A stretch of DNA of 64,000 nt from Nematopogon swammerdamellus (Eukaryota > Arthropoda > Insecta > Lepidoptera > Adelidae). The position numbers were made by a program, and so were the translations under genes. The stretch covers positions 21,295,246 through 21,359,245 of the forward strand of contig OX336353.1 of the NCBI GenBank assembly GCA_946902875.1. The letters are read 5' to 3'. The notes below the pieces were generated by a model, which saw only the letters and a list, made by a program, of their open reading frames with translations, had not been told where the DNA came from and did no database searches. Below, piece after piece: positions 1 to 11,860 of this stretch. Position 1 is the stretch's first letter. Each line of letters begins with the position of its first letter.

Positions 1-175
1 GACAGGGAGTAGTGTGTGTGGGTGGAACTGTGACAGTGACAGGGAGTAGTGTGTGTGGGTGGAACTGTGACAGTGACAGGGAGTAGTGTGTGTGGGTGGA
101 ACTGTGACAGTGACAGGGAGTAGTGTGTGTGGGTGGAACTGTGACAGTGACAGGGAGTAGTGTGTGTGGGTGGAA
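1..175. repeat. 37-bp tandem repeat at window edge
   Basis: A 37-bp unit beginning GACAGGGAGTAGTGTGTGTG is repeated about 4.7 times with almost no differences. The first base of the window is already inside the array, so it probably extends further left. No coding role is apparent. Confidence 0.95.
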
Positions 176-700
176 CGACGGCAGATGGTATTAGTTGCGC
201 TCGGTCGGACTGCGTAAGTGTCGCGCCGCAGTGCGCAGTCGTGATGAGTTCACCATTAGCGGCGACGCGATATCTCAGAGCAGCGCAAGTGTTGCACCTC
301 TCTCCCGCCCGGCTCCGCGCTCCCCGCTCGCCCCTCACCTCCTGCCGCGCGGCGCACCACGACGCACTAAATTAGCAAGTTAAGTTGTACTGCGCCACTG
401 CACACCAATAAGGGACAATAGCTTCATTTATCGTATTGTCGGCCGGCCGAGCCGATAGTTCCGCTGCTCTGCGCGCGAGAGCGTGCAGAGAGCACGCTCC
501 TGTCTCCTACCTACCTCTACTGTACCTACACATCCATCCGAGACACCGCGCCGGGACAGGACACGCAGCCCAGTACGGATCGGACGAGGGGGCGCCCCGG
601 GGGTGACTGCTCGCCTGCCTCAGCCCTTGCCAAAAATTCACAGATTTCGTGCCTCACACGACTATCGAGCACATTGAAAATGAATCTACGGAATTCGAAA
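176..700. other. CpG-rich stretch without recognised gene
   Basis: This stretch is much richer in CG dinucleotides than the AT-rich DNA around it. Short open frames occur on both strands but none resembles a known protein. It could be a 5' UTR exon, promoter-proximal DNA or an intronic CpG island. Its end (about 640-700) is shared with repeats at 15.45 kb and 19.6 kb. Confidence 0.4.
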
Positions 701-739
701 AAAATATTGTCGCTGAGCGACACGAGAAAGTCGGGATAA

Positions 740-870
740 GGAAAACGTTAGTTGGGTTCTGATGATGGAGCCGGAAGGAAGCCATAGGAACTCCTAAACT
801 ACACATGATAAATCCACCATATTTGGGCTCGTTAGATATAGGAATATAGGAATATAGGTTAGAAGATGCG
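740..870 (+). repeat. Fragment of the 121-bp repeat family
   Basis: It contains the phrase GATGATGGAGCCGGAAGGAA and the following segment that recur as 121-bp tandem units near 9.66, 15.6 and 36.95 kb. Here a single partial unit is present, next to a short TTAGG-like tract. Confidence 0.75.
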
Positions 871-874
871 TCGC

Positions 875-1057
875 AAAACCCCCGACTCTAAAAAAGTCAA
901 AAATAATTTCCGTTTACTTTCTTAAAGGAGTCGTTGGACCGCTAAGTAATTCCCGCGCAGCTCTGCGTTTTTATATTTTATTTACTTAGCGGTCCTCCGA
1001 CTCCTTTAAGAAAGTAAACGGAAATTATTTTTGACTTTTTTAGAGTCGGGGGTTTTT
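875..1057. mobile_element. Fold-back element (hairpin)
   Basis: Two arms of about 70 bp (875-946 and 983-1057) are nearly perfect reverse complements around a short AT-rich loop. The outer ends are runs of C and G (AAAACCCCCGACTC and its complement). This is the structure of a small fold-back MITE; no coding capacity is visible. Confidence 0.85.
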
Positions 1058-1270
1058 AAATTTGTAATTTAACTTTTATTTCAAGCTTTTAAAAAAAACC
1101 TCATGCATATCGGTCCACTTTTATTTGTTAATTTATTTTTAATTATTTTTTTTATTACTTCATTACTTCATTACTTGATTACTTGATTACAAACATAGTT
1201 AAGAACCATCCCGATTAAACAAGCTTCCTAATAAAAAAACCGCATCCGTCCGATCCGTTTGGGAGCTACG

Positions 1271-1308
1271 ATGCCACAGACAGACAGACACACACACACA
1301 CACACACG
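1271..1308. repeat. CAGA/CA microsatellite
   Basis: A short CAGA run passes into a (CA)n tract of about 30 bp. It is followed by CGGGGGTTGA, matching the ends of several repeat elements in this window. Confidence 0.8.
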
Positions 1309-1364
1309 TCAAACTTATAACACCCCTCCGTTTTTTTCGTCGGGGGTTGAAAAGAGATAGCTTG

Positions 1365-1465
1365 ACATTATGTCTAACTAAAGTAACAAATTAATAAATA
1401 TCAAATATAAAAATATAATATAAGGATATAGAAAATAAGAATATAGGTTAGGTTAGGTTAGATAG
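1365..1465 (+). repeat. Repeat carrying short TTAGG tract
   Basis: An AT-rich segment ends in three units of GGTTA, the insect telomeric motif. Almost the same segment occurs at 36840-36926 and, inverted, near 10440-10550. The TTAGG run therefore belongs to a dispersed repeat and is not a telomere. Confidence 0.7.
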
Positions 1466-1469
1466 AAGT

Positions 1470-1609
1470 AATGTTTTGGAATATTATGATTCATTCATAA
1501 CTCCAAAACATATTATAGTTGTTCGTGACTGAAACAAGAAATAATATATGATTATACTTTTATAATATTTACTTTCATTTCATTATCAATCATAATATTC
1601 CAAAACATT
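1470..1609. mobile_element. Short MITE-like inverted repeat
   Basis: A 22-bp sequence at 1470-1491 is found again as an exact reverse complement at 1588-1609, enclosing about 96 bp of AT-rich DNA. This resembles a small non-autonomous terminal-inverted-repeat element. Confidence 0.75.
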
Positions 1610-2321
1610 ATATTTATATGTAAAAATCATAAACTTTAATGCTACTACTCAGATTAGTCCGCGCGCCGCACATACCTCCCGCGGTATTCAAAATTCCGCC
1701 GCATAAAGGATAAGCTACAGCCTAGACCGTGAGAGATAGCGAGATAGCTAAAATTCACGACACCAGGGCGATGTCGCACTTTTCCTTGAAATGGGTGCCC
1801 TACGACCGCGATCGAAAAAACATTTTCAATTTTAAAACACACCTCCAGAAGACGTCGTAGCCGAAAAGAGCAGCGGCAAAAGAGGGCTGGCTGTGAGGCG
1901 AGGGGGGATGCGCGGTCAGGCCCAGCTAGATGACCAAGTGAGACGAGACGGACGACCGACTGATGAACGCAGATGTCACCTAGGACCGGAGCGACAAGTC
2001 GCTGTTAGTGACTTGAATGTTGTAACGCGTGATTAAGACGCATGACCGTTGTGTGTGTGTGAGGCGTGAATGTTGTGACACGAAATGTAATCCTGCAGGT
2101 TGTGTGTCGCTCCGCGGCCGTCGAGGGCGGCGCGGCGCCCCCTCACCCTGCCGCCGTCGCGACTTATCTAAATTCGATTCGATTTATGTAAATAATCAAT
2201 GAAAGAAAATTGTTCAATGACACAATTTCAACAGAAATGAGTTTTCTGCGCCGGTTATACACATACGAGTATATTCAATGCACTGTGTGAATGCGCTTAG
2301 AATGCATTTTCAATAAGTGCG

Positions 2322-2430
2322 GGGAGTGTGAGGCGGGGCGGGGCGGGGCGGGGCGTGGCGCGGCGGAGGCGGCGCGGCGGCGGCGCGGCGCGGCGGCGGC
2401 GCGGCGCGGTGCGCGCGCGTCGCGACCTGT
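2322..2430. repeat. GGGGC/GGCGC low-complexity tract
   Basis: Runs of GGGGC followed by GGC/GCG triplets. Open frames here translate to Arg/Ala/Gly runs and have no family resemblance. The flanks from 2090 to 3010 are also CpG-rich and hold no recognised gene. Confidence 0.85.
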
Positions 2431-3044
2431 GCGGCGCCCGTTCGTCACGTCACGCCCGTGTCTTTGCTTCCGGATTCATATTGAATGTTTTTATTGAATT
2501 TATTTATTTTAGACATAATATTGTGTTTGTGCAAAAGACAGGAGCTCGCTCTCGCTCGCTCCCGCTGCGCTCGTCTCGCTTTTCGTTTGATACTAATATA
2601 AAAGCTCTGATCGGTTGTGACATATTGGGATGCATCACCAGCTTACTTTACTTATTTATTTATTGACTTATTAGGTTCTTAGATAGGTAGGAAACAATTT
2701 ATAAGAAATATTAACTTACCAGTGGGTATCGTGAAATATAACTTTATTTCTACTCAATAACAGGCAAGAATACTGCTTTTAAACCAGTAGATGGATTGGG
2801 TCGGTCGTGACGTCCGTCGTCGTCCGTCCGCAAGACGGAGAGCAGCCGCACGCCGCACGAGCAGGCAGGAGTCACGTGACAGCGCGACGCGCAGGCGCCG
2901 CGCTAGTCTAGGCCGACCACGCATCCCCTCTGCTACTCTCGCTCGCTCGCCCTCCTGCCGCAGCGCTATATCTCGCGCTCTCTCGCACCGCGCTTTATCC
3001 CTTAGACAATAATCCTGGTCTTCTGCCATGCGTCAGATCAGTGT

Positions 3045-4700
3045 TATAAAGTCAAAGTCAAAATCGTTTATTTCCCGTTGAGTGGGTTTATACAATTTTA
3101 TATAAATAAAATTGTTCCACTATGGGACACGTCAAAGATTTAAAAAATTGTATAAAATAATCCAAAATTAAAATGTCATTACAATAATAAAATAAAAGCA
3201 ATATCGCACATAATTAATTAGTGGTAGATTCCAAATTTACACATCTTCAGTAGAACAAAGTCAAATTCACACATCTTCAGTAGACCAAAGTCAATCACAC
3301 ATACACAGACATCCTCACACACACAGACCCGCACATAAATTAAATTATAATAGTAAATTGAATTAGAAATATTTAAATGAAATATAATTTAAAAATGTAT
3401 GCTATAAAATTCATTAATATTGTAAAGTGGATTAAGAGTTAAAATGTTTTTAATGTAGTTTTTAAATAAGTTAGGCGACAGTTGCCGTGTGTTCCAATTT
3501 ATATGATTAAATAATTTAATTTTTTCATAGTCATCGTGACGCTTGGTGCGTTCCAAACGACAGAGAGCCGATCGTAGGTCCGCTCTCTTTCTCGTAATAT
3601 ACGAGTGAGTCTGCGAGTGCGACGCATATAGCTCCTGTCGTTTGTGTACATACAACAAGCAGTCTAAAATGTATTGAGCCACCACAGTTAAAATTTTTGA
3701 TCCTTTAAATAACGGCCGACAATGGGTTCTTCTTGGGACACCGTGTAACACCCGTAATGCGGCTTTTTGCTTCACGAGTACTCGGTTCACATCCACCGCA
3801 TTTCCCCACACCAGCAGACCATATGACAATAAAGAGTGGAAATACCCGTAATATGCCAGTTACATCGTCTCCTCATTGGTGTATTTTTCTTCAGTTGTTT
3901 CAAAGCGTATAAACTAGAAGAAAGATTATTACAGAGTTTGTCTATATGACTGGTCCAACACAAGATAACGTCCAGTGTTATTCCTAGGAAGGTAACTTCT
4001 TTAGCACTACAAAGAGCAGATGTTCGATTTCTTTTGGTACATGTAAAATGCATCAAGTGAGTTTTTAATTGGTTGAGTACTATTCCGTTTATTCCAAACC
4101 AATTATCCGCTGTCTCTATAGTGTACTTGACAGATTCCTCCATTTTCGTAACAGTATCTGCTGGTATGAGATAGCTCGTATCATCAGCAAAAAGTATTGG
4201 CTTGCATGTTTCCCCCATAAGACTAGGTAAGTCATTAATATATTTGGAACAAAAGTGGTCCCAGGACCGAACCTTGTGGGACACCAATACATGTTGGCCT
4301 GCATGTTGAACGTTTCCCATTGACCCAGACGGCTTGACTCCTATCAGATAAGGTGGATCGCATAAGTTGAAGAGCGAATTCACTAATGCTATACCACTCC
4401 AATTTTGCTAACAATATATCGTGCCTCACACAATCGAAAGCTTTGGATAGGTCACAAAAGATTCCTGCAGATTTTTTCGACCCATCCAAAGAATTCCAAA
4501 CATTTTTAGTATACTCATAAACGGCTGCAGTAGTAGATTTACCCTTCCTAAATCCGAATTGATTGGCACTAAATAAGCCATTAACATCAAAGTAATTAGT
4601 GAGCCTCTTTGCAATAACCATTTCAAGTAGCTTCGAAAATGCCGGAAGTATATAAACTGGCCTATAGTTGTTTAAATCTTTGCGATCCCCTTTTTTTACC
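3045..4700 (-). pseudogene. Degenerate non-LTR (LINE) reverse transcriptase
   Basis: Reading right to left, fragments of one LINE reverse transcriptase appear in changing frames. The piece at 4235-4621 has the fingers/palm region with LSKAFDCV and GVPQGSVLGPLL; 3787-4383 has the LFADDT motif that corresponds to the catalytic FADD; 3389-3829 is the thumb and C-terminal tail with a basic end. Frameshifts separate the pieces, so no complete protein is possible. About 340 bp of non-coding 3' tail follows, to about 3045. The endonuclease is absent, giving a typical 5'-truncated copy. It is CR1/Jockey-like by eye; the exact clade is not resolved. Confidence 0.85.
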
Positions 4701-4790
4701 CGACTACGGCGAAGCCAAAAAAGGAAGGGTTATGAGTTTGGCGTGTATGTATGTATGTATGTATGTATGTATGTATGTGACTATCTATAT
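4697..4790. repeat. Dispersed repeat with (TATG)n
   Basis: ACCCGACTACGGCGAAGCC leads into a (TATG)n microsatellite at about 4744-4779. Similar CCCGACTACG phrases occur in the fold-back element at 7.5-8.2 kb. Confidence 0.6.
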
Positions 4791-5329
4791 TCCACTCTAC
4801 AGCCTAAAGTACTGAGCCGATTTGAATAATTCTTGCGCCAGTGGATTTGTCTTATTCACGGGAGTGTCATAGGCTATATAACAATTTTCAAAATTCAAAA
4901 ATGGCGGACGCACGGCCTCAAAATGTCAAATTAGTTTTTCAAAATATATTGAGTGGGGTATCAAATTAAAGGTAATTAAATTACGATTCCGAAAATATAT
5001 ACTTTGCTATCTATTAAACTTATGTGTACAGAGAAATAGAGCAAAATGTGTGGCGCATGTATGAATAGCGATTATTCGCGATGAAGCGTAGTCGCCCGCG
5101 CACCGCGCCGCGCCCCCCCGCGTACACGCGTTACGTTACGCGCGACGACACGCGACGACGCGACACGAAGAAGCGACATGGTATTGTTGGTAATATACCT
5201 ACATACTTACTCACTGATCTACCGCAAATTTTATATAGATATATAATATTATTATTAGATACAGTACTATGCTAAAATAAATTGGTATTAAATGTCCATG
5301 TACCTAGTGTAAGCATAATATGTAGCGTA
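4791..5329. other. Intergenic/intronic, nothing recognised
   Basis: An AT-rich stretch followed by a CpG-rich pocket at 5080-5180. No supported gene or repeat boundary was seen. Confidence 0.5.
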
Positions 5330-5748
5330 GGTGTACCGTGTGGGGTCGGTACTTAAAAAGAATAGCCCCACTGCATCTCTCCCCGTCGCATGTCGTAAAA
5401 GTCGACTAAGGGATCGTCAGCCTCGGCAGCTTAATGGTGCGGTCAGTTATTGGATGGATGACCGCCCGACTGTTGGAGGCTGACCGTGGTTCGGATACCA
5501 CGTTAAACTGTAGGTCCCTTCCCTTCTTACCTTACTAGGTGGTAGGGTTTATCCCGGCCGGGTTGGTACCACCGCACTGAGCGAAACGTCGGTCGAAACG
5601 GCTATGTAAATAGTTCGTGTTTTCCGTCCAGTTCAGTGTAGCCGGCGCGAAATGAAGGGAAGCACTGACATGGCACCCGGTGTTATGGGCTGACATCACG
5701 GATGTTGTAGGTGATGTAACCAACCGTGTAAAGTTACCATAAAAAAAA
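5330..5748 (+). mobile_element. SINE (family B)
   Basis: A repeat of about 420 bp beginning GTACCGTGTGGGGTCGGTAC and ending in poly(A) at about 5742. It contains tRNA-like promoter remnants in the GTCAGCCTCGGCAGC...GGTTCGGATACC section. Copies or fragments sit at 7144 (+), 10005 (-), 13225 (-), 17350 (-), 35757 (+) and 39480 (+). It is non-coding and mobilised by LINE machinery in known SINEs. Confidence 0.8.
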
Positions 5749-5810
5749 AAAAAAGGTAGGTACATTAAATATACCTAATACCTACAATATTTTCGGATGC
5801 AAGTTACCCT

Positions 5811-6830
5811 TCAGCTAAGCGGGATATTTTGGAAGAGAAGAACCGCCGATTGCGGAAAAGTATTCCCAATTTTCTGGGTGCAGTTTTAGCCCTAGACTCG
5901 ATTAGTTGCCGAAAACCTACGTCTTTGGAAATGGCGGTGCCCAGGAGGTTCAGGTGCTTCCAGACAGGTATGACGCTGACTTAGAAACTGGCTTGGAAAT
6001 CAAAAGGACCTTCAAATCGACCTTCGCAGATAATGCGCAGCACTGAGCCTTGCTAACGTTGAAGGCGTGGGCGTAGCATTCAGGGGGCAACATATCATTG
6101 TTATGCATACGAGAGTACGGAACACGGGTTCTACACCAGTTACCCTTCAACTAGGCGGGATGTGGATGAGAAGAGGCGAAGACTTGTGTCTGAACTTGAG
6201 CAAACACTCGGCTCTATTTCCGAATGGGCCGTAGCAAGTTGGTCAAGTTAAATACCACCAAGATACAAGTTTGCGCGATCAGTGCAAAGAGAGCGGCGTT
6301 CACACCAGCTCCTTCCTACCAAGGCACGTCACTTAAATTTTGCGACCACCTCGGGGTCCTCCGAGTCGAATTTTCGCACGATCTAAACTTCCGGCGTGAC
6401 ATCGAGGGCAAGGCCGTATAAATCGCAGATTCGGTCCTGGCTTGGGGTACTGCTCGCACCTATGGGATGGCTCAGTCAAATACCAGCTGGCGCCTCTGGA
6501 CTCGATCCAGCGTCGAACCGTGCGAATAGTAGGTGACTCCCAAATGTCCCGCGATTTAAAACCACTGCAACTCCGTAGGAATACATAACTAAATCAGAGC
6601 CTGTTGAAATACAAACAGAGAGAAATATTTTCCCCCAAGTACAGTTTCGGGTCCTTCAACCTGGGCAGCTGTCAGGCCGGCATGGCATTCGTAGCCTCCG
6701 CATGCTACCGAATGTCCATGGGCATCGCTAGACACCTTATGGGTGGCTCGGCGCCACATGTCGCGCTTACTATAAAAATAATATCAGTAGCTTTGACCTC
6801 GCCTTAGTGCCTTACCTGCTTCGAGTGAGT
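5811..6830. pseudogene. Scrambled Jockey-like LINE fragments
   Basis: 5830-5975 matches the antisense of the LINE at 49.15-49.35 kb. From about 6150 to 6830 a sense-strand RT/C-terminal relic follows, with a frame at 6224-6421 containing a degraded HLGV-type thumb motif. The two parts lie in opposite orientation, so the locus is a rearranged LINE relic with no intact gene. Confidence 0.7.
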
Positions 6831-7140
6831 ACATTATTCAACTATGTACAACCTGAAACCGCCCTCGGTCTTCGGCCTTGAACTGATTGGTTTACTTACT
6901 TCCCGAATCCGCTTCACCCCAGCCAGATATATTTACTTACATAGACAAAGAAAATCGTGTACTTACACAGCTCAGTCTTCGGTCTTGCTCTGACTGACTT
7001 TTCATTTTACTTCAAGACTATACATCGTTCAACTATACATAATTTGTATATATATGTAGGTACTCACTCATGCGCTATTTGCAGAAAACTTTAGTTTCAA
7101 ATAGAGATGACGACAAATAAACGGACGGATAGTATCAATT
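6831..7140. other. Nothing recognised
   Basis: AT-rich DNA with no supported open frame, RNA gene or repeat boundary. Confidence 0.4.
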
Positions 7141-7446
7141 TTGTACCGTGTGGGGTCGGTCGGTACTTATATAAAAGAATAGCCCCACTGTATCTCTCCC
7201 CGTGTATGTCGTAAAAGGCGACTAAGGGATATGACTTCCTTCTTATATTACTAGGTGGTAGGGTTTAACCCGCCCGTGTTGGTACCACCGCACCGCACTG
7301 AATGAAAGGTCGGTAGAAACGGCTATGTATTTAGTGTAGCCGGTACGACCGAAGGGAAGCACTGACGTGGCACCAAGTTCACCCGGTGTTATGGGCTGAC
7401 ATCACGGATGTTGTAGCCTGTAGGTGATGTGTCAGATTCCATAAAA
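7141..7446 (+). mobile_element. SINE (family B), internally deleted
   Basis: Same 5' end as the 5.33 kb copy (GTACCGTGTGGGGTCGGT), but the tRNA-like central part is missing. It ends in a short poly(A) at about 7442. Confidence 0.8.
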
Positions 7447-7596
7447 AAAATCAATATACGAGTTACATACAACATTTAAAGTATGCAAACAGTTTTAAAA
7501 AAATCCTAAAATAAAAATAAAAGTTATAAAAACTAAAACCCGACTACGTAAAAGCTAATTATGAAAATCGCTTAAATAAAAAAAAAATAGTTATAA

Positions 7597-8204
7597 AAAA
7601 CTAAAACCCGGCTACGAAAAGGCAAATTATGAAAATAGTTTAACTATAACTAAAAATAACAAAATAATGTTTTCCATATAATTTATCAGATACAGCAATT
7701 CTCTTTTTATATTGATTCTACCTTAGCACTAACTATAAATTTTGATAAATTTATTATTTTTAACGTTCTAAATATAGAGCCGTGGTCGGGCGTTCTTCGT
7801 TCAACAAGACAAGTGAGGCCGTCGTCGTGCATTATTAGAGCGCGGAACTTAGGACGGCCATCGCCATTGTGTCATACTGGCATCTTTTTTGTAAGATCAG
7901 TCAGAGCCAATCTAAAATTATTATATGTAGATACATAGGTAAATACCGAACGTCAACGGCTGTAATGCACAACGACGGTCCCACTTGTCTTGTTAAACGA
8001 AGAACGCCCGACCACGGCTCTATATTTAGAACGTTAAAAATAATAAATTTAGCAAAATTTATAGAGTTAGTGCTAAGGTAGAATCAATATAAAAAGATAA
8101 TTGCTGTATCTGATAAATTATATGGAAAACATTATTTTGTTATTTTTAGTTATAGTTAAACTATTTTCATAATTTGCCTTTTCGTAGCCGGGTTTTAGTT
8201 TTGA
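7597..8204. mobile_element. Long fold-back element, about 230-bp arms
   Basis: The left arm (about 7597-7835) is the near-exact reverse complement of the right arm (about 7965-8204). The outer ends read CTAAAACCCGGCTACGAAAA and its complement, and the arms meet around a central region of about 130 bp. It lies within or beside LINE sequence (next entry). No transposase is visible, so it is a non-autonomous fold-back or long-TIR MITE. Confidence 0.85.
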
Positions 8205-8385
8205 ACAGATGCACTACCTTTCCAACTTTAAGAGCTGAAGAGAAATCCCCAGAAGTCAGGCATTTATTGAATATAAATGTTAATGGAGTCAGTAATTCCT
8301 GGTGACATTTTTTTATTAGACTAAGAGCCTTTATTGAAGTGAAAACTACTTTAGCGGCGCTTGGCACTTTTTTAGGTGGGTAAAA
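8205..8385 (-). pseudogene. LINE reverse transcriptase fragment
   Basis: The - strand frame ending near 8205 has residues typical of the RT region before the fingers, e.g. a PLTFIFNKCLTSGDF segment. Only about 60 residues remain, cut off at the fold-back element border. Confidence 0.7.
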
Positions 8386-8566
8386 AATGTTAGACTCGCG
8401 ACAGATCTCGAAAAGCGACAGATTTATTTTTATTATTTAACATGCCACCTTAAGTCATTGCATTAAGGCTTAAGTTACGATGGCTCGGGATCAATTCTGT
8501 TCGTCTCTCAGTGACAGTAACGCCGAAAGCGAATCGAGGGAATCCGATATTCGTTTGGTCGTTTAG

Positions 8567-8640
8567 GTGATTTCGTGGCTCAATGGTAAGAATGTAGGAT
8601 TTGTATTTTTTGACCATGGGTTCGAATCCTTCAAATTTTT
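8567..8640 (+). other. tRNA-like sequence (SINE head or tRNA relic)
   Basis: It contains an A-box-like TGGCTCAATGG and a perfect B-box GGTTCGAATCC about 40 bp downstream, followed by a long T run able to end Pol III transcription. The ends do not pair well as an acceptor stem, so I do not call a functional tRNA. A related sequence lies on the - strand near 18.32 kb. Confidence 0.55.
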
Positions 8641-8825
8641 TTTTGTTTTTTTTCTATTGTTTTCTTTTTTAAGCAATGTTACGGTGTTTAAATTTTTTCA
8701 GGGTGTTTAGTTTTTTTTATAACCACCTAAGAATTATTTTCGGAAATACAAAAAGTTTTCACTTCTACCGGCACTCCCGGAGGGCAACTGTGGCTTTTTT
8801 TATTAGACTATAACTCCCCTCGAAG

Positions 8826-9200
8826 TCAGCCTCGATAGCTCAGTGGTGCAGACAGTCAACTGTCGCTATTGAATGTTAAGCAACGCTAGGTGCGGTCAGT
8901 GTTTGGAAGGGTGACCGCTGACCGTTGGAGGCTGACCGAGGTTCGGATTCCTCGTAAAAAATTTAGGTCCCTTCCCTCCTAATCTTACTTGGTGGTAGGG
9001 TTTAACCCGCCCGGGTTGGTACCACCACATTGAATGAAACGTCGGTCCAAACGGCTATGTAAATAGTTTTCCGACCAGTTCAGTGTAGCCGGCACGATCA
9101 AAGGGGGAAGCACTGACATGGCACCTAGTTCACCCGGTGTTATTAGCTGACATCACGTTGTAGGTGATGTAGCCAACCGTGTCAGTTCCCATAAAAAAAA
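8826..9200 (+). mobile_element. tRNA-derived SINE (family A)
   Basis: It starts CAGCCTCGATAGCTCAGTGG (A box TAGCTCAGTGG) and has a B-box-like GGTTCGGATTCC near 8940. A family-specific body follows, ending in poly(A). A second copy at 20500-20880 is almost identical over its whole length. The body shares its 3' half with family B. Confidence 0.85.
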
Positions 9201-9214
9201 AAACTAAGGGTCTC

Positions 9215-9995
9215 TGAGCTAAGCCGCGGACAGACGGACGGACGGACATGGCGAAACTATAAGGGTTCTTGTTGACTACGGAACCCAAAAAAATTGGTTG
9301 TTTTGTTGTAAAAAAAAAAAATTTATGCAGAAATGTGAAAAATTCTATTTTTTTCAAACTAAATCTCTTACATCTCAAAAACTAAATGTGATCGAAAAAT
9401 AAAAAATAAACCTGTTTAGATTTGGACTTTGGGCTACATAAAAAAAAAAACATTCGTCTATCGATGCTGGTTCGTGGTGTAGGTGGTCCCTCAATTTTTT
9501 TCCATTTTCGCTGAGAGTGTGAAATCGATTTTTGGAAGTGCAACAGCGTAGAGAGCGAGGAGGAATACCCGAATGTATGAAATAAATTGTGAAATATCAA
9601 ATCATGGCTTTCAAGATCCTCGGGTGACTTTGTTAGTTTGATAGTTGGGTTCTGATGATGGAGCCGGAAGGAAGCCATAGGAACTCCTAAACTACACATG
9701 ATAAGCCCATTGTGTTTGGGCTCGTTCGATTTGTCTTCACAAGTACTCTAGTCATATATGATTTCCAGGGTCCTGGTGTTGGAGCCGGAAGGAAGCCATA
9801 GGAACTTCTAAACTACACATGATAAGCCCATTGTGTTTGGGCTCGTTCGATTTGTCTTCACAAGTACTCTAGTCATATATGATTTCCAGGGTCCTGATGA
9901 TGGAGCCGGAAGGAAGCCATAGGAACTCCTAAACTAAACATGATAAGACCATCGTATTTGGGCTCGTTGGATTTGTCTTCGCAAGTATATATATA
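9215..9995. repeat. Composite repeat with three 121-bp units
   Basis: Units containing GAGCCGGAAGGAAGCCATAG start at 9661, 9782 and 9903, an exact 121-bp spacing. The left part (9300-9600) is shared, inverted, with 37.4-37.7 kb. Open frames through it are not protein-like. This is a dispersed non-autonomous element carrying internal tandem repeats. Confidence 0.8.
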
Positions 9996-10004
9996 TTTTT
10001 TTTT

Positions 10005-10433
10005 TATGGAAACTTCACACGGTTGGCTACATCACCTACAACATCCGTGATGTCAGCCCATAACACCGGGTGAACTAGGTGCCATGTCAGTGCTTCCCTT
10101 CATTTCGCGCCGGCTACACTGAACTGGACGGAAAACACGAACTATTTACATAGCCGTTTCGACCGACGTTTCGCTCAGTGCGGTGGTACCAACCCGGCCG
10201 GGATAAACCCTACCACCTAGTAAGGTAAGAAGGGAAGGGACCTACATTTTAACGTGGTATCCGAACCACGGTCAGCCTCCAACAGTCGGGCGGTCATCCA
10301 TCCAATAACTGACCGCACCATTAAGCTGCCGAGGCTGACGATCCCTTAGTCGACTTTTACGACATGCGACGGGGAGAGATGCAGTGGGACTATTCTTTTT
10401 AAGTACCGACCCCACACGGTACACCGACCCCAC
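10005..10433 (-). mobile_element. SINE (family B), reverse orientation
   Basis: Full-length reverse-complement copy of the 5330-5748 element, with the T run at about 10007 representing its poly(A) end and ACCGACCCCACACGGTAC at the far end. The start motif is duplicated at 10417-10440. Confidence 0.85.
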
Positions 10434-11079
10434 ACGGTACAAACGTACTTATAGGTTAGGTGAGAAGATGCGTCGCGTAACCTATATTATATTTTTATAT
10501 TTGATATTTATTAATTTGTTACTTCAGTTAGACATAATGTCAAGCTTATCTCTTTTTCTGTCTAAATTTTCATTTACATTTTTTAAGCTGCTTGTGATTT
10601 TGAAAAAAAAAATGTAATACTTTTTTTAATTTTGTTGAGTTCATTTTCAATGTACCTCGAATGTCGTGTATTGCACGAGATCTGTGAATTTTTTACACCT
10701 TAAAGAAATCGTAGATCTATTAATTTTAATTTAATATCCGTTCCTGATAAAAAGGGGCCTGTACATAGAAAACAAACAAAAATTTTTTTAATGTCATATA
10801 ACTACAAAATTTACAGTTTTCGGATTTTGTCCTTTACTTGTGCTGTGAGGCCTTGCTTCTTACCAAATTTTATGATTCTAGGTTAACGGGAAGTACTCTA
10901 TAGCTTTTGATTTGATTTGCCGGTATCAAAATATGTGACTTAAATGCCCGTATCTACTTAGTTAGTGATTGCGTTGACTTAGAAGCTTAAATTTACACCT
11001 CCGAGGAAACGTAGACCTTAGTATATTTTATATTAATTTCAACTTGATATCTCTACTCGTTCCTGAGAATAAAGGTATT

Positions 11080-11117
<38 letters not shown>

Positions 11118-11215
11118 AAGACAGACAGACAGACAGACGGACAACAAAGTGATCCTACAAGGGTTCCGTTTTTTCGTCCTTTGAGGACATTACCCAAACG
11201 CATGGGTTTTTATAT
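10434..11215. repeat. Dispersed repeat and (GACA)n tract
   Basis: 10440-10550 is an inverted copy of the TTAGG-bearing repeat at 1.4 kb. A (GACA)n microsatellite runs from about 11078 to 11140. The remainder is AT-rich without a recognised gene. Confidence 0.7.
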
Positions 11216-11247
11216 AACACTTGAAAATATTCCGTTTCTACCGAAGT

Positions 11248-11650
11248 TTGAGTGGCGGGTGGCCGAGTGGTTTGGGCATCAGCTTCTCATGCGAGAGGTC
11301 CGTGGTTCGAATCCGGTCGGCGTGTACCAATGAGTTTTTTCCGACGAAAAAATTTACGTGCATACCTACACCTGCTGCTTCACCGTTCGGAACCGGTGTA
11401 AAACTAGGTCCCTTCCCTTGTCCCTTACTAGGTGGTAGGCTCAAATTTTAGGCGACTGGGTTGGTACCACCGTACTGGATGTAAGATGGCCGCATAGCAG
11501 CCTCGGCTGTGTTCTCCTCTAGTCTAGTATAGCCAAAAAATCCAGGGAAGTCTCCGGTATGGCCGTACCTTCTCGGAGGTGATATTGGCTGGTCAGAGCA
11601 TGCGCTTTGGCCCCTCCGACTTAGCCAGCCATATCGGATTACATAAAAAA
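11248..11650 (+). mobile_element. tRNA-derived SINE (family C)
   Basis: The head GGCGGGTGGCCGAGTGGTTT contains a canonical A box (TGGCCGAGTGG) and a perfect B box (GGTTCGAATCC) at about 11305, like a Ser/Leu tRNA 5' domain. The body runs to about 11650. A reverse copy sits at 30355-30750 and a fragment near 17.46 kb. Confidence 0.85.
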
Positions 11651-11699
11651 AGCCTCAGGTGCACTCCGGGAGTGTCGGCAGAAGTGAAATCAACACCGT

Positions 11700-11860
11700 A
11701 AAATTGCTTAAAAAAAAAAAATTAAGAGTCAAGTCTATTTATAAAGCAGGTTTAAAAAAAAATATAAAAAAAAAATTATGAAAAAAAAAATAAAAAAAAA
11801 ACAAATAAAAAAAATATTTAAAAAAAAAATTAATAAAAAAAAATTAATGTTAAATTTAGT
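11700..11860. repeat. Poly(A)/AAAT low-complexity tract
   Basis: Almost pure A with scattered T. Translations give poly-Lys or poly-Phe and are not genes. Confidence 0.85.

Noticed and set aside
2291..3029. Arg/Ala-rich open frames on both strands
   Set aside because: Composition-driven in GC-rich low-complexity DNA; no start context, splice fit or family.
8567..8640. Functional tRNA gene
   Set aside because: Pol III box motifs are present, but the acceptor and other stems do not pair convincingly, and similar sequence is dispersed. Kept only as tRNA-like.
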